A stretch of 64,000 nucleotides of DNA, taken from NCBI RefSeq assembly GCF_013386825.1, contig NZ_JACARC010000022.1:41931-105930 (forward strand), in the 5' to 3' direction. The notes below the pieces were generated by a model, which was given only the letters and a program-made list of their open reading frames with translations, ran no database searches and had not been told where the DNA came from. This document shows positions 50,387 to 58,967 of the stretch, piece after piece. The stretch comes from Pseudomonas sp. IPO3778. GTDB taxonomy: Bacteria; Pseudomonadota; Gammaproteobacteria; Pseudomonadales; Pseudomonadaceae. The first letter of the stretch is position 1. Each line of letters starts with the position of its first letter. The translations under genes were made by a program, and so were the position numbers.

Positions 50387-50398
50387 TCCGAAGGAAAA

Positions 50399-50418
50399 AC
50401 CTAGCTGTTTTGCTAGTT
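50399..50418. promoter_or_regulatory. lux-box-like inverted repeat before second pip gene
   Basis: A 20-bp element beginning ACCTAGCTGT and ending TTTGCTAGTT, with perfect CTAGC (50401-50405) and GCTAG (50412-50416) half-sites six bases apart. Its centre is about 72 bases above the second pip ATG and 12 bases after the LuxR stop. The ACCT...AGTT ends match the form I recall for pip-box operators of the XccR/OryR group. Confidence 0.65.
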
Positions 50419-50480
50419 ACTTAAACATCGCGTGCCGACTATCGTGTACCTGATCATTTTTTCTCAGGGCAGGGCACGAA

Positions 50481-51407
50481 ATGGAATTCATCGAAACAAT
50501 CCGCGAAGGCTATGCCGCCTTCCGCGACTACCAGACCTGGTATCGGGTGACCGGCAATCTGGACAGCGGCCTCACGCCGCTGGTGATCCTCCATGGCGGC
50601 CCGGGCTGTACCCATGATTATGTCGACGCCTACAAGGACGTTGCCGCCAGCGGCCACGCGGTCATTCACTACGACCAACTGGGCAATGGCCGCTCCACCC
50701 ACCTGCCCGACAAAGACCCTTCGTTCTGGACCGTCGGCTTGTTCCTGGAAGAGCTGGACAACCTGCTGGACCACCTGCAGATCAGCAACAACTACGCGAT
50801 CCTGGGGCAATCCTGGGGCGGCATGCTCGGCAGCGAGCACGCCATTCTGCAACCCAAGGGCCTGCGCGCGTTTATCCCGGCCAACTCGCCTACCTGCATG
50901 CGGACCTGGGTCAGCGAAGCCAATCGCCTGCGCCAATTACTCCCCGAAGGCGTGCACGAAACCCTGCTCAAACACGAACAGGCCGGCACCTACCAAGACC
51001 CTGAATACCTGGCGGCTTCGCGGATTTTCTATGACCAGCACGTGTGCCGGGTCAACCCATGGCCGGAAGAAGTGGCTCGCACGTTCGCCCAGGTAGACGC
51101 CGACCCGACGGTGTATCACGCCATGAGCGGCCCGACGGAATTCCATGTGATTGGCAGTTTGAAAGACTGGAACGTGCTGGATCGGCTGTCGAAGGTCAAC
51201 GTGCCGACCCTGGTGATTTCCGGTCGTCATGACGAAGCCACGCCGCTGGTGGTCAAGCCGTTCCTGGATGAGATCGCGGATGTGCGCTGGGCGTTGTTTG
51301 AAGACTCCAGCCACATGCCTCATGTTGAAGAGCGGCAGGCGTGCATGGGGACGGTGGTGCAGTTTTTGGATGAGGCGTGCTCGGTGCCACGCAGAAAAGT
51401 CAGCTGA
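50481..51407 (+). CDS. pip: Proline iminopeptidase-family alpha/beta hydrolase (second copy)
   Basis: A 308-residue paralogue of the first hydrolase, with [12 protein letters not shown], nucleophile elbow GQSWGG, acid GRHDE and histidine in SSHMPH. Both copies share the distinctive YDQLG/FDQLG, RHVCR/QHVCR and GNLKDWN/GSLKDWN strips, so they come from a duplication or belong to one subfamily. It is downstream of pipR on the same strand and has its own lux-box-like element. No signal peptide. Substrate (Pro-peptide or signal amide) is not known. Confidence 0.88.
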   Translation: MEFIETIREGYAAFRDYQTWYRVTGNLDSGLTPLVILHGGPGCTHDYVDAYKDVAASGHAVIHYDQLGNGRSTHLPDKDPSFWTVGLFLEELDNLLDHLQISNNYAILGQSWGGMLGSEHAILQPKGLRAFIPANSPTCMRTWVSEANRLRQLLPEGVHETLLKHEQAGTYQDPEYLAASRIFYDQHVCRVNPWPEEVARTFAQVDADPTVYHAMSGPTEFHVIGSLKDWNVLDRLSKVNVPTLVISGRHDEATPLVVKPFLDEIADVRWALFEDSSHMPHVEERQACMGTVVQFLDEACSVPRRKVS

Positions 51408-51419
51408 GAACACCGTGTA

Positions 51420-51512
51420 TGTGGCGAGGGAGCTTGCTCCCGCTCGACTGCGAAGCCGTCGCAAAAGCTGGGGCCGCTTCGCAGCCCAACGGGAGCAAGC
51501 TCCCTCGCCACA
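51420..51512. repeat. REP-type inverted pair, TGTGGCGAGGGAGC family
   Basis: Arms 51420-51442 and 51490-51512 are inverted copies built on GGCGAGGGAGCTTGCTCCCG. This is the same family as 42243-42334, including the CGACTGC...CTGGGG/GGGCTGCTTCGCA-type centre. It lies between the convergent pip and permease genes. Confidence 0.82.
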
Positions 51513-51523
51513 ATGATTGGCTG

Positions 51524-53035
51524 TTACACCTCGCTCGTCTGCGCCCTGCCGTGCACCGCCGCTTTTTTCGGTACTTCCTCCAGCACCGGAATCTCCTTGC
51601 CCTCGGCATCAAACAGCTTGCCGCCGCTGAAGTAATCCCCGTCCCGCAACGCCGCCACGTCCTGGAAGCACAGGCTGCGCTCAGTGCCGGCGACAAACAC
51701 CGACTGCTGGTCCGAGTTGCCGGCAGTGAAGTGGTTGAACGCCAGGTTCAACAGAATGGCCATGATCGCCGACGAGCTGATGCCCGAATGGAAAATGGTC
51801 GCGAACCAGCTCGGGAAGTGATCATAGAAACTCGGCGCCGCAATCGGGATCATGCCAAAACCGATGGAAGTGGCGACGATGATCAGGTTCATGTTGTTGC
51901 GGTAATCCACCTTGGACAAGGTACGAATCCCGCTGGCAGCCACGGTGCCAAACAGCACGATCCCGGCACCGCCCAACACCGACGTCGGCACCGCCGCAAT
52001 CACCCGGCCCATGAACGGCAGCAGGCCGAGAATCACCAGGAATATCCCGCCGGTGGCCACCACGTAGCGACTCTTGACCCCGGTCACCGCCACCAGCCCG
52101 ACGTTCTGGGCGAACGCACTTTGGGTGAACGAACCGAAGATCGGCGCAAACATGCTCGACAGCATATCCGCCCGCAGGCCGTTGCCGAGGCGTTTGGAGT
52201 CGACCTTGGTGTCGATGATTTCGCCCACGGCGAGGATGTCCGCCGAGGTTTCCACCAGCGTCACCATGACCACGATGCACATGGAAATAATCGCGGCCAG
52301 GTGGAACGTTGGCATGCCGAAATGGAAGGGAGTGGGAAAGCCGAACATCGGGCCCTGGGTCACGCTGGAGAAGTCAGCCATGCCAAGGAACACCGCGATG
52401 ACCGTGCCGATCACCATTGCCAGCAGGATCGACAAGCGCGAGATGGTTGCGCTGCCGATCTTGCTCAACAGCAACACCAGCGCCAGGGTCAACGCTGCCA
52501 GACCGATGTTCGCCATGCTGCCGAAATCGGCGGCGCGGCTGTTGCCGCCCATGGCCCAGCGGGCGGCGACGGGCATCAGTGTCAGGCCGATGGTGGTGAT
52601 CACAATCCCGGTGACCATCGGCGGGAAGAATTTGGTTATTCGCGAGAACACCGGGGTAATCAGCAAGCCGATCAGGGACGCGGCCATCACCGCGCCGAGA
52701 ATCGCCGGGATGCCGCCCGCGCCGTCGCTGCCAACAATCGCCACCATGGTCGCCACCCCGGCAAAGGACACCCCTTGCACCAGCGGCAACTGGCAGCCGA
52801 AGAACGGCAGCCCCAAGGTTTGCAGCAGGGTGGCCAGGCCACCGGCAAACAGCGAAGCGGCGATCAACAGCCCGATATCGGCCGGCGACAACCCGGCCGC
52901 CTGGCCGACGATCAACGGCACGGCGACGATGCCGCCGTACATGGTGAGCACATGCTGCAGGCCGTAAGCCATGTTGGCCGCGACGCCGAGATTCTCATCT
53001 TCTGGCCGCTGCGGTGACGCCTTCGGGATAGTCAT
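51524..53035 (-). CDS. NCS2-family uracil/xanthine (nucleobase) permease
   Basis: A 503-residue inner-membrane proton symporter with about 14 helices of the nucleobase:cation symporter-2 family. Visible are the N-terminal YGLQHVLTMYGG, the QxxxxxVQG-type LPLVQGVSF, the central ETSADILAVGE motif (Glu of the substrate site) and the SAFAQNVGLVAVTG strip. The last feature suggests xanthine/uric acid over uracil, though the exact substrate is uncertain. The start MTIPKAS (53035) lacks a good ribosome binding site. A GTG at 53065 is an alternative. It is divergent from the LysR gene. Confidence 0.87.
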   Translation of the reverse strand: MTIPKASPQRPEDENLGVAANMAYGLQHVLTMYGGIVAVPLIVGQAAGLSPADIGLLIAASLFAGGLATLLQTLGLPFFGCQLPLVQGVSFAGVATMVAIVGSDGAGGIPAILGAVMAASLIGLLITPVFSRITKFFPPMVTGIVITTIGLTLMPVAARWAMGGNSRAADFGSMANIGLAALTLALVLLLSKIGSATISRLSILLAMVIGTVIAVFLGMADFSSVTQGPMFGFPTPFHFGMPTFHLAAIISMCIVVMVTLVETSADILAVGEIIDTKVDSKRLGNGLRADMLSSMFAPIFGSFTQSAFAQNVGLVAVTGVKSRYVVATGGIFLVILGLLPFMGRVIAAVPTSVLGGAGIVLFGTVAASGIRTLSKVDYRNNMNLIIVATSIGFGMIPIAAPSFYDHFPSWFATIFHSGISSSAIMAILLNLAFNHFTAGNSDQQSVFVAGTERSLCFQDVAALRDGDYFSGGKLFDAEGKEIPVLEEVPKKAAVHGRAQTSEV

Positions 53036-53069
53036 GGTGAGGGGGTCTCTGTTTTTGTTGTGCACTCAC

Positions 53070-53113
53070 TGTATGCAATAGAAAGATTGGATGTCCATAG
53101 AGTTGTATACAAT
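53070..53113. promoter_or_regulatory. Candidate operator: repeated TGTATRCAAT with a palindrome
   Basis: TGTATGCAAT at 53070-53079 and TGTATACAAT at 53104-53113 are direct copies 34 bases apart (about three turns). The second contains the perfect palindrome TTGTATACAA (53103-53112). They lie in the divergent permease/LysR gap. A LysR or GntR-type protein could bind. The adjacent LysR is the simplest candidate. Confidence 0.45.
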
Positions 53114-53207
53114 CATTTTCACAAAGTGATCATCAACGGCGTTACAAAAATCCATTCAGCCGCCCTGCCCTGTGGCTCGAAGCGCTGCGCACAAGGACTT
53201 GAAAAAA

Positions 53208-54158
53208 ATGCTCAACCGCAAGCTGCGCATTCACGCCCCGGCGATTTACTACTTCGACATGGTTCGCCGCTGCCACTCGATCCGCGAAGCCGCGCGGCGC
53301 CTGAACGTGGCGTCGTCGGCGGTGAACCGGCAGATCCTCAAGCTGGAAGACGAAGTAGGCGCGGCGCTGTTCGAACGGCTGCCCGGCGGGCTGCGCCTGA
53401 CCGCAGCCGGCGAGATCCTCACGCGCCACGTGGGTTTTGTGCTGCAGGATGTGGAGCGCGTGCGGGGCGAGCTGGAGGGTTTGAACGAGGTACAGACCGG
53501 CCATGTGGAAATTGCCACGGTGGAAGGCGCCACCGTGGAACTGCTGCCTGCCGCCCTCAAGCGCATGCGGGAGCGCTATCCGAACGTGACCATTGGCGTC
53601 ACGGTGCAGGGGTCGCAGTCGATACCCGGGGCCGTGATTAATGGCCAGGCCGACCTGGGATTGGCGTTTGCCTTACCGCGCAGCAGCGAAACCATCCAGG
53701 TGTGCGTCGGGCATTTCCGTCTTGGCGCGCTGATGGCGCCAGGGCATCCATTGGCCGGCGAGACCCGCGTGAGTTATGCGCGCTGTTGCGAACACGGGGT
53801 GATCCAGGCCAAGAGCGAGCTGTCGGTTCATCACCTGATCGCGCCGCTGCACACGCGTTCGGCGGCGTCGAACAAGCCGCTGCTGCACAGCAACTCCATG
53901 GAGTTGGCCCGGCAATTGGCCCGCCAGCAGTTGGGCATCGCCTTCCAGACCCGCATCGGCGTAGAGGTTGACCTGGCACGTGGCGAACTCTTGCACATAC
54001 CACTCAGCGACCAGGGCGGGATCTTCAGCGACCTCGGCCTGTACGCCCGCAAAGGCAGGGATTTACCGATTGCGGTGCAAGCCATGGCCCACCTGTTCAG
54101 TGAAGAAATCAGCCTGCGCGAACACCAGGAAACACCCTGGACGCCGCGTATTTCCTGA
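53208..54158 (+). CDS. LysR-family regulator, likely of nucleobase uptake
   Basis: A 316-residue regulator with an N-terminal winged helix (SIREAARRLNVASSAVNRQILKLEDEVG) and a C-terminal co-inducer domain. The start at 53208 (MLNRKLRIH) follows AAGGA. It is divergent from the NCS2 permease and followed by a Tsx-like channel gene on its own strand. Control of purine/nucleobase uptake is therefore probable. The ligand is unknown. Confidence 0.86.
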   Translation: MLNRKLRIHAPAIYYFDMVRRCHSIREAARRLNVASSAVNRQILKLEDEVGAALFERLPGGLRLTAAGEILTRHVGFVLQDVERVRGELEGLNEVQTGHVEIATVEGATVELLPAALKRMRERYPNVTIGVTVQGSQSIPGAVINGQADLGLAFALPRSSETIQVCVGHFRLGALMAPGHPLAGETRVSYARCCEHGVIQAKSELSVHHLIAPLHTRSAASNKPLLHSNSMELARQLARQQLGIAFQTRIGVEVDLARGELLHIPLSDQGGIFSDLGLYARKGRDLPIAVQAMAHLFSEEISLREHQETPWTPRIS

Positions 54159-54302
54159 CTTCAGGGCCAGCTTCAGTGCTGCCGTTTTGGCATCGGCCCA
54201 GGCGAGATTCTGTTCTTTGGAACCCACAACGGATGTGCGGATACTGCGCCCGGCGACCTTTGCACGGTTGCCATGAGCCAAAACGCCAAAGGAATTAAAA
54301 CA

Positions 54303-55136
54303 ATGAAAAAGGCACTGCACGGCGCAACCGTATTGCTCACGCTCTTCGGCGGCGGGGAGGCTGTCGCGCTGGAGTGGATGAACAACAGCCTGGGGTTTCG
54401 CTACGGCCAGCAGTTCACCAACCCGAACAACCCGGATGAATTCAGCAAGCGCATTTACAGCTTCACCCACGCCAGTGGTTACCAGTACGGCAGCAATTAC
54501 CTGAACCTCGACGTGTTCCTGTCCGACAGCCGCGACCCGCGCAAGGGCACCGACCACGGTGGCAGCGAGGTGTATGCCGTGTACCGGCACCAACTGTACG
54601 CATCACGGGTATTCGATGTGCCGCCGGGCACCGGGGCGATCAAGGATTACGCCCTCACCTTCGGCTTTGACGCCAACCGCAACAACAACCTGGCGTCGGC
54701 GAAAAAGCGTGCACTGGTGATTGGCCCGACGTTGAAATTCAACACCGTCGGCGTGCTGGACCTGAGCCTGATGTACTACAAGGAACGGAACCATTCCGGC
54801 ATTCCCGGGGCGAAAGAACCCGACCATACCTTCGACGATACCTACCTGCTCAACCTGACCTGGATGCGACCTTTCGAGATCGGCAACCACGGGGCGAAGT
54901 TTCAGGGCTTTATCAATCACGTCGGGGAAAAGGGTAAAGACTTCCATGGCCGCGACACCGCGCCGGAAACCCTGATGCGCACCGCGCTGATGGTGGCGGT
55001 GCGCCCGGGGAAAAGCGTCAAGCCCAACCTGTACCTGGGTGTTGGGTACGAGTACTGGCATAACAAATTCGGTGTGGACGGCGGCCGGGGCAGCCGCACA
55101 TCGACGCCGACGGTGAACATGGAAGTGACGTTCTGA
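54303..55136 (+). CDS. Tsx/OmpK-like nucleoside-specific outer-membrane channel
   Basis: A 277-residue outer-membrane beta-barrel. Residues 1-22 are a signal peptide ending AVALE. The barrel shows alternating aromatic strands and terminates in the F of NMEVTF, the usual outer-membrane protein end signal. The early WMNNSLGFRYGQQF and YQYGSNYLNLDVFLSD strips match the Tsx/OmpK nucleoside-channel family. AAGGAATT precedes the ATG. With the NCS2 permease and PunC nearby it would bring nucleosides across the outer membrane. Confidence 0.86.
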   Translation: MKKALHGATVLLTLFGGGEAVALEWMNNSLGFRYGQQFTNPNNPDEFSKRIYSFTHASGYQYGSNYLNLDVFLSDSRDPRKGTDHGGSEVYAVYRHQLYASRVFDVPPGTGAIKDYALTFGFDANRNNNLASAKKRALVIGPTLKFNTVGVLDLSLMYYKERNHSGIPGAKEPDHTFDDTYLLNLTWMRPFEIGNHGAKFQGFINHVGEKGKDFHGRDTAPETLMRTALMVAVRPGKSVKPNLYLGVGYEYWHNKFGVDGGRGSRTSTPTVNMEVTF

Positions 55137-55170
55137 CGCACGCCACTCACCTTGAAGTGCGAATCAAATA

Positions 55171-55437
55171 AATGTGGGAGCAACTGTCTTGATGACTGAT
55201 CATTCCCGCGCTGATCGCTCCCACGCTCTGCGTGGGAATGCATCCCGTGACGCTCTGCGTCACCACAGCGCAAGGCTTGAGCATTGCATCGTCAGCTGGA
55301 CGCAGAGCGTCCGAGGCCGCGTTCCCCCGCAGAGCGTGGGAACGATCAATGTGGGGGCTTGCTCGCGAAGACGGTGTGTCAGGCAATAAATGTATCGACG
55401 GGCACGCCGCCTTCGCGAGCAAGCCCGCTCCCACATT
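55171..55437. repeat. Mosaic of REP-type repeats
   Basis: At least two families are interleaved. An inverted pair of the CGCGAGCAAGC family has arms near 55349-55370 and 55411-55436. In front of it, copies of a CCCACGCTCTGCGTGGGAA palindrome and ACGCTCTGCGTC elements run from about 55205 to 55345 in both orientations. A lone TGTGGGAGCAACTGTC arm lies at 55173. The block fills the convergent Tsx/punC gap, which has no gene. Confidence 0.8.
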
Positions 55438-55454
55438 TTGACTGCATTATCAGC

Positions 55455-56639
55455 TCAAGCCGTCGCAAGCTCCGAATCACTGTCCTTCGGCCGGGCCATC
55501 CAGTAACCCAACACCGCCAATGGCGCGGTCGCCAGCATCACGATCGCTGTGATGAACAACGGCTGGTCGATCATCGACGACACGATCAGGCTCGCGAGGA
55601 AACACAGGCCCAACTGCAAGGTGTTCTGCAAGGCGGCTGCCTTGCCGGAATTTTCCGCAAACGGCATCAGCGCATTCGCCACCACGATCGGGTAGCTGGC
55701 ACCGTTGACCAGCGCCATCAGGCAGAACGGAATCAGCAAGGTGGTGAGGGTCGGCACGGTCAAGGTGGCCACCAGGTACAGCGCCACCATGCTCACGCAG
55801 TACGCCAGCAGCAGCCACGGTAACAAGGTCTTGCCCTGGAAGCGCTGCAACGCGCTACGGCAACTGTAGCCACCGATCAAGAACGACAGGGTCGGCAGTA
55901 TGTAGCTCAAGCCGATGTCATTGGGGCTGTAGCCCATACCGCCGAGGATGAACGGCGAGGCGGTGAGCCAGGCGAAGAAACTGGCCGAGCACGCGGCAAA
56001 GATCATCACGTTGCCGGTGAACACCCGCGACTTGAGCAACTGCCCATAACCAAGCCGGGACGGTTCGCCATCGGTTGCCAGGCGTTTCGGCAGCGGCTTG
56101 AGAAACAACGTCGGCAACAGCAACAACAGCGACACCACCAACAATACGCCGAAGATCGCCTGCCAGCCCCAGTGGTTCAACATCAGCGCCCCCAGCAGTG
56201 GCGCGAGGGCCGGTGACAGGGACATCAGCGGCATGATGCCGGCGAATACTCGATGAGCCTTGTCCGCCGGGTAGCGGTCAATCACCAGCGCTTGCCAACT
56301 GACGGCGGCGGAACACACGCCAATCGCCTGCACAAAACGCAAGGCCAACAGCTGCGGTGCGGTCTCGACCCAGAACATGCCCAGGCAACCGAGCACAAAC
56401 AGGGAAAGGCCGGTGAGCAGCACCGGTTTGCGTCCCAGCCGGTCGGACAGCGGCCCCCACAACAACTGCCCAACCGCAAAGCCCGCGAGGAAGATGCTCA
56501 GGCTCGCGCCCACCGCGCCGGGGGAAATCTGCAGTTGCTCGCCCATGGCGCCAAACGCCGGCAAGTACATGTCCATGGCCAGATAGCCGAGCATGCTCAG
56601 CCCCGCCAGGTACCAGGTGAATCCAAAAGAGTTTTTCAT
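55455..56639 (-). CDS. punC: PunC, purine nucleoside transporter (MFS, Bcr/CflA-like)
   Basis: A 394-residue major-facilitator protein with 12 helices. The N-terminus [20 protein letters not shown], motif [15 protein letters not shown] and [17 protein letters not shown] are close to E. coli YdhC/PunC, which imports purine nucleosides. It was formerly called a multidrug exporter. It is divergent from a PunR-type LysR gene, exactly as in E. coli. The 122-base gap between them must hold both promoters. Confidence 0.88.
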   Translation of the reverse strand: MKNSFGFTWYLAGLSMLGYLAMDMYLPAFGAMGEQLQISPGAVGASLSIFLAGFAVGQLLWGPLSDRLGRKPVLLTGLSLFVLGCLGMFWVETAPQLLALRFVQAIGVCSAAVSWQALVIDRYPADKAHRVFAGIMPLMSLSPALAPLLGALMLNHWGWQAIFGVLLVVSLLLLLPTLFLKPLPKRLATDGEPSRLGYGQLLKSRVFTGNVMIFAACSASFFAWLTASPFILGGMGYSPNDIGLSYILPTLSFLIGGYSCRSALQRFQGKTLLPWLLLAYCVSMVALYLVATLTVPTLTTLLIPFCLMALVNGASYPIVVANALMPFAENSGKAAALQNTLQLGLCFLASLIVSSMIDQPLFITAIVMLATAPLAVLGYWMARPKDSDSELATA

Positions 56640-56761
56640 TGAAGCCTTGTATAACCTGCCATCAAACTATTTGCTGACTGGCGCCTATTATGAAGCTGAC
56701 CCGTTCGATGTGAAGCGAGAATAATTGGACTCTCTTATCAATAATTTTGAAGGCAACTTCC

Positions 56762-57694
56762 ATGTGGTCTGAATATTCCCTGGATGTGGTGGATGCCGTG
56801 GCCCGCCATGGCAGCTTCAGCGCCGCCGCCCAGGAGCTGCACCGGGTACCGTCGGCCATCAGCTACACCGTGCGGCAAATCGAAGAATGGCTGGCGGTGC
56901 CGCTGTTTGTCCGACGTCATCGGGACGTGGAGCTGACGCCCGCCGGTAAATTGTTCGTCGAGGAAGCCCGCGGCGTGATGAAAAAAATGCTCGGCACCCG
57001 GCGGCTGTGCCAGCAAGTGGCCAATGGCTGGAGCGGCCAGTTGAAAGTCGCGGTGGATTCCATCGTCAAACAGCAACGCTGCCGGCAACTGGTGCTGGAT
57101 TTCTACCGCCAGTTCCCCGAGGTGGAATTGCTGCTGGACTATGAGGTGTACAACGGCGTGTGGGATGCCCTGGCCGATGACCGTACCGACATCGTGATCG
57201 GCGCCACCAGCGCGGTGCCGGTGGCCAGTCAATTCACGTTTCGCGACATGGGCCTGTTGAACTGGTTGTGTGTGGTCAGCAGCCGGCATCCGCTGGCGGC
57301 GGCAGAAGGCTTGCTCAGCGATGACCAATTGCGGCCCTTCGCCTCCCTGTGCATGACCGACACCTCACGCAACCTGCCCAAGCGAGACACCTGGACCCTG
57401 GATAACCAGCGCCGCCTGGTGGTGCCGCACTGGGCCTCGGCAATTGATTGCCTGCGGGACGGCCTGTGTGTCGGCATGGCGCCGGCGCACCTGGTGCAAC
57501 CCTGGATCGAGCGCGGCGAACTGAGTGCCCTGCACCTGTCCCGGCCCTTCCCCGCCAGCCCGTCATGCGTGGCGTGGGCGCAGAACAAACTGTCGCCGGC
57601 CATGGCCTGGTTGCTCGACTACCTGGGGGACACCGAAACCCTGAATCAGGAGTGGTTGAACGGGGTGCAGGTGGGTTCCGGCTACCCCGTTTGA
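56762..57694 (+). CDS. punR: PunR, LysR-family activator of punC
   Basis: A 310-residue LysR regulator very similar to E. coli PunR (YdhB). The N-terminus MWSEYSLDVVDAVARHGSFS and the HTH strip AAAQELHRVPSAISYTVRQI recall the E. coli sequence almost word for word. It senses purine nucleosides and switches on punC. The start at 56762 follows AAGG. Its stop codon directly abuts the stop of the convergent aminotransferase gene with no gap. Confidence 0.9.
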   Translation: MWSEYSLDVVDAVARHGSFSAAAQELHRVPSAISYTVRQIEEWLAVPLFVRRHRDVELTPAGKLFVEEARGVMKKMLGTRRLCQQVANGWSGQLKVAVDSIVKQQRCRQLVLDFYRQFPEVELLLDYEVYNGVWDALADDRTDIVIGATSAVPVASQFTFRDMGLLNWLCVVSSRHPLAAAEGLLSDDQLRPFASLCMTDTSRNLPKRDTWTLDNQRRLVVPHWASAIDCLRDGLCVGMAPAHLVQPWIERGELSALHLSRPFPASPSCVAWAQNKLSPAMAWLLDYLGDTETLNQEWLNGVQVGSGYPV

Positions 57695-58864
57695 TCAATC
57701 CAATAACCGGGAAAGCGCCCGCACGATCATTTCCACTTCCTTGCCGTCAATGGTCAACGGCGGCAGCAGGCGGATGATCTTGCCCCGTGTCACGTTGATC
57801 AGCAGGCCATGCTCGTGCGCCGCGCGTTGGGCCAGGTCGCGCTGAGGTGTCGCCAGTTCGATACCGATCATCAGCCCTTGCCCGCGAATCGCCAGCACCT
57901 GGGGATGCTCGCTCAATTCCACCCGCAGGCGCGCCAGCAACCGTTCGCCCTGTTGCGCCGCGTTGTCCAGCAAGCCTTGCTCTTCAATGATTTCCAGCAC
58001 CGTACACCCCACGCGGCAGGCCAACGGGTTGCCGCCGAAAGTGCTGCCATGGCTGCCGGGGGTAAACAGTTGCGCCACGGCGGCCCGGGCCAGGCACGCA
58101 CCAATCGGCACGCCGTTGCCCAGGCCTTTGGCCAAAGTCATCACATCGGGCACGATGCCTTCATGCTGGAAGGCAAACCAGCGACCGGTGCGGCCGATTC
58201 CGGTCTGGATCTCATCAAGCATCAACAACCAGCGCTGCCGGGTGCAGTGCTCGCGCAAGGCTTTCAGATAGCCCGGCGGCGCGACCTGCACACCGCTTTC
58301 GCCCTGGATCGGCTCCAGCAGCACCGCGACAATGCGCGGGCCGAATGCCTCGGTTACCGCTTCCAGCGCCTTCAAATCACCGAAGCCGACCTTGATAAAG
58401 TCCCCCGGCAACTTTTGAAACCCCAGCCGCACGGAAGGCCCGTCACTGGCAGACATGGTGCCCAGGGTGCGTCCGTGAAAGGCGTTCTCCATCACCACCA
58501 CCAGCGGCTGTTCGATGCCCTTTTTCCAGCCATGCAGCCGGGCCAGCTTCAGCGCCGTCTCGTTGGCTTCGGCACCGGAGTTGTTAAAGAACGCCTGGTC
58601 CAGCCCGGAAAGCTGGGTCAGTCGCTGGGCCAGTCGCTGCTGCCAGTCGATGCTGTAGAGGTTGGAGGTGTGCAGCAGCAAACCGGCCTGCTCACTGATG
58701 GCCGCCACCAACCGAGGGTGGGAGTGGCCCACGTTGGTCACCGCCACACCCGCCACGGCGTCCAGGTATTCGCGGCCCTGCTGGTCCCACAGGCGCGTGC
58801 CAAGGCCACGGGTAAAACTCAGGGGCGACGGTTGATAAGTGGTCATCAGGCAGGCGGCGGTCAT
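57695..58864 (-). CDS. ArgD-like class III aminotransferase
   Basis: A 389-residue PLP enzyme of the acetylornithine/succinylornithine/ornithine group. The [16 protein letters not shown] strip, the [12 protein letters not shown] strip, [12 protein letters not shown] and PLP Lys in [13 protein letters not shown] are present. It may act on acetylornithine or another omega-amino acid. A pathway neighbour to decide this is absent. It is divergent from a LysR gene (103-base gap), which may control it. The start at 58864 follows GGAG. A second Met is six codons later. Confidence 0.85.
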   Translation of the reverse strand: MTAACLMTTYQPSPLSFTRGLGTRLWDQQGREYLDAVAGVAVTNVGHSHPRLVAAISEQAGLLLHTSNLYSIDWQQRLAQRLTQLSGLDQAFFNNSGAEANETALKLARLHGWKKGIEQPLVVVMENAFHGRTLGTMSASDGPSVRLGFQKLPGDFIKVGFGDLKALEAVTEAFGPRIVAVLLEPIQGESGVQVAPPGYLKALREHCTRQRWLLMLDEIQTGIGRTGRWFAFQHEGIVPDVMTLAKGLGNGVPIGACLARAAVAQLFTPGSHGSTFGGNPLACRVGCTVLEIIEEQGLLDNAAQQGERLLARLRVELSEHPQVLAIRGQGLMIGIELATPQRDLAQRAAHEHGLLINVTRGKIIRLLPPLTIDGKEVEMIVRALSRLLD

Positions 58865-58967
58865 GGCGTCAGGCTCCAGTGCATCGTAGTGATGGCACCA
58901 GTATCGTTAGCCACCCAAGCTGGATAAACTGCGCAATCCTGCAATGACTTTGAACCAAGGCTTGATA

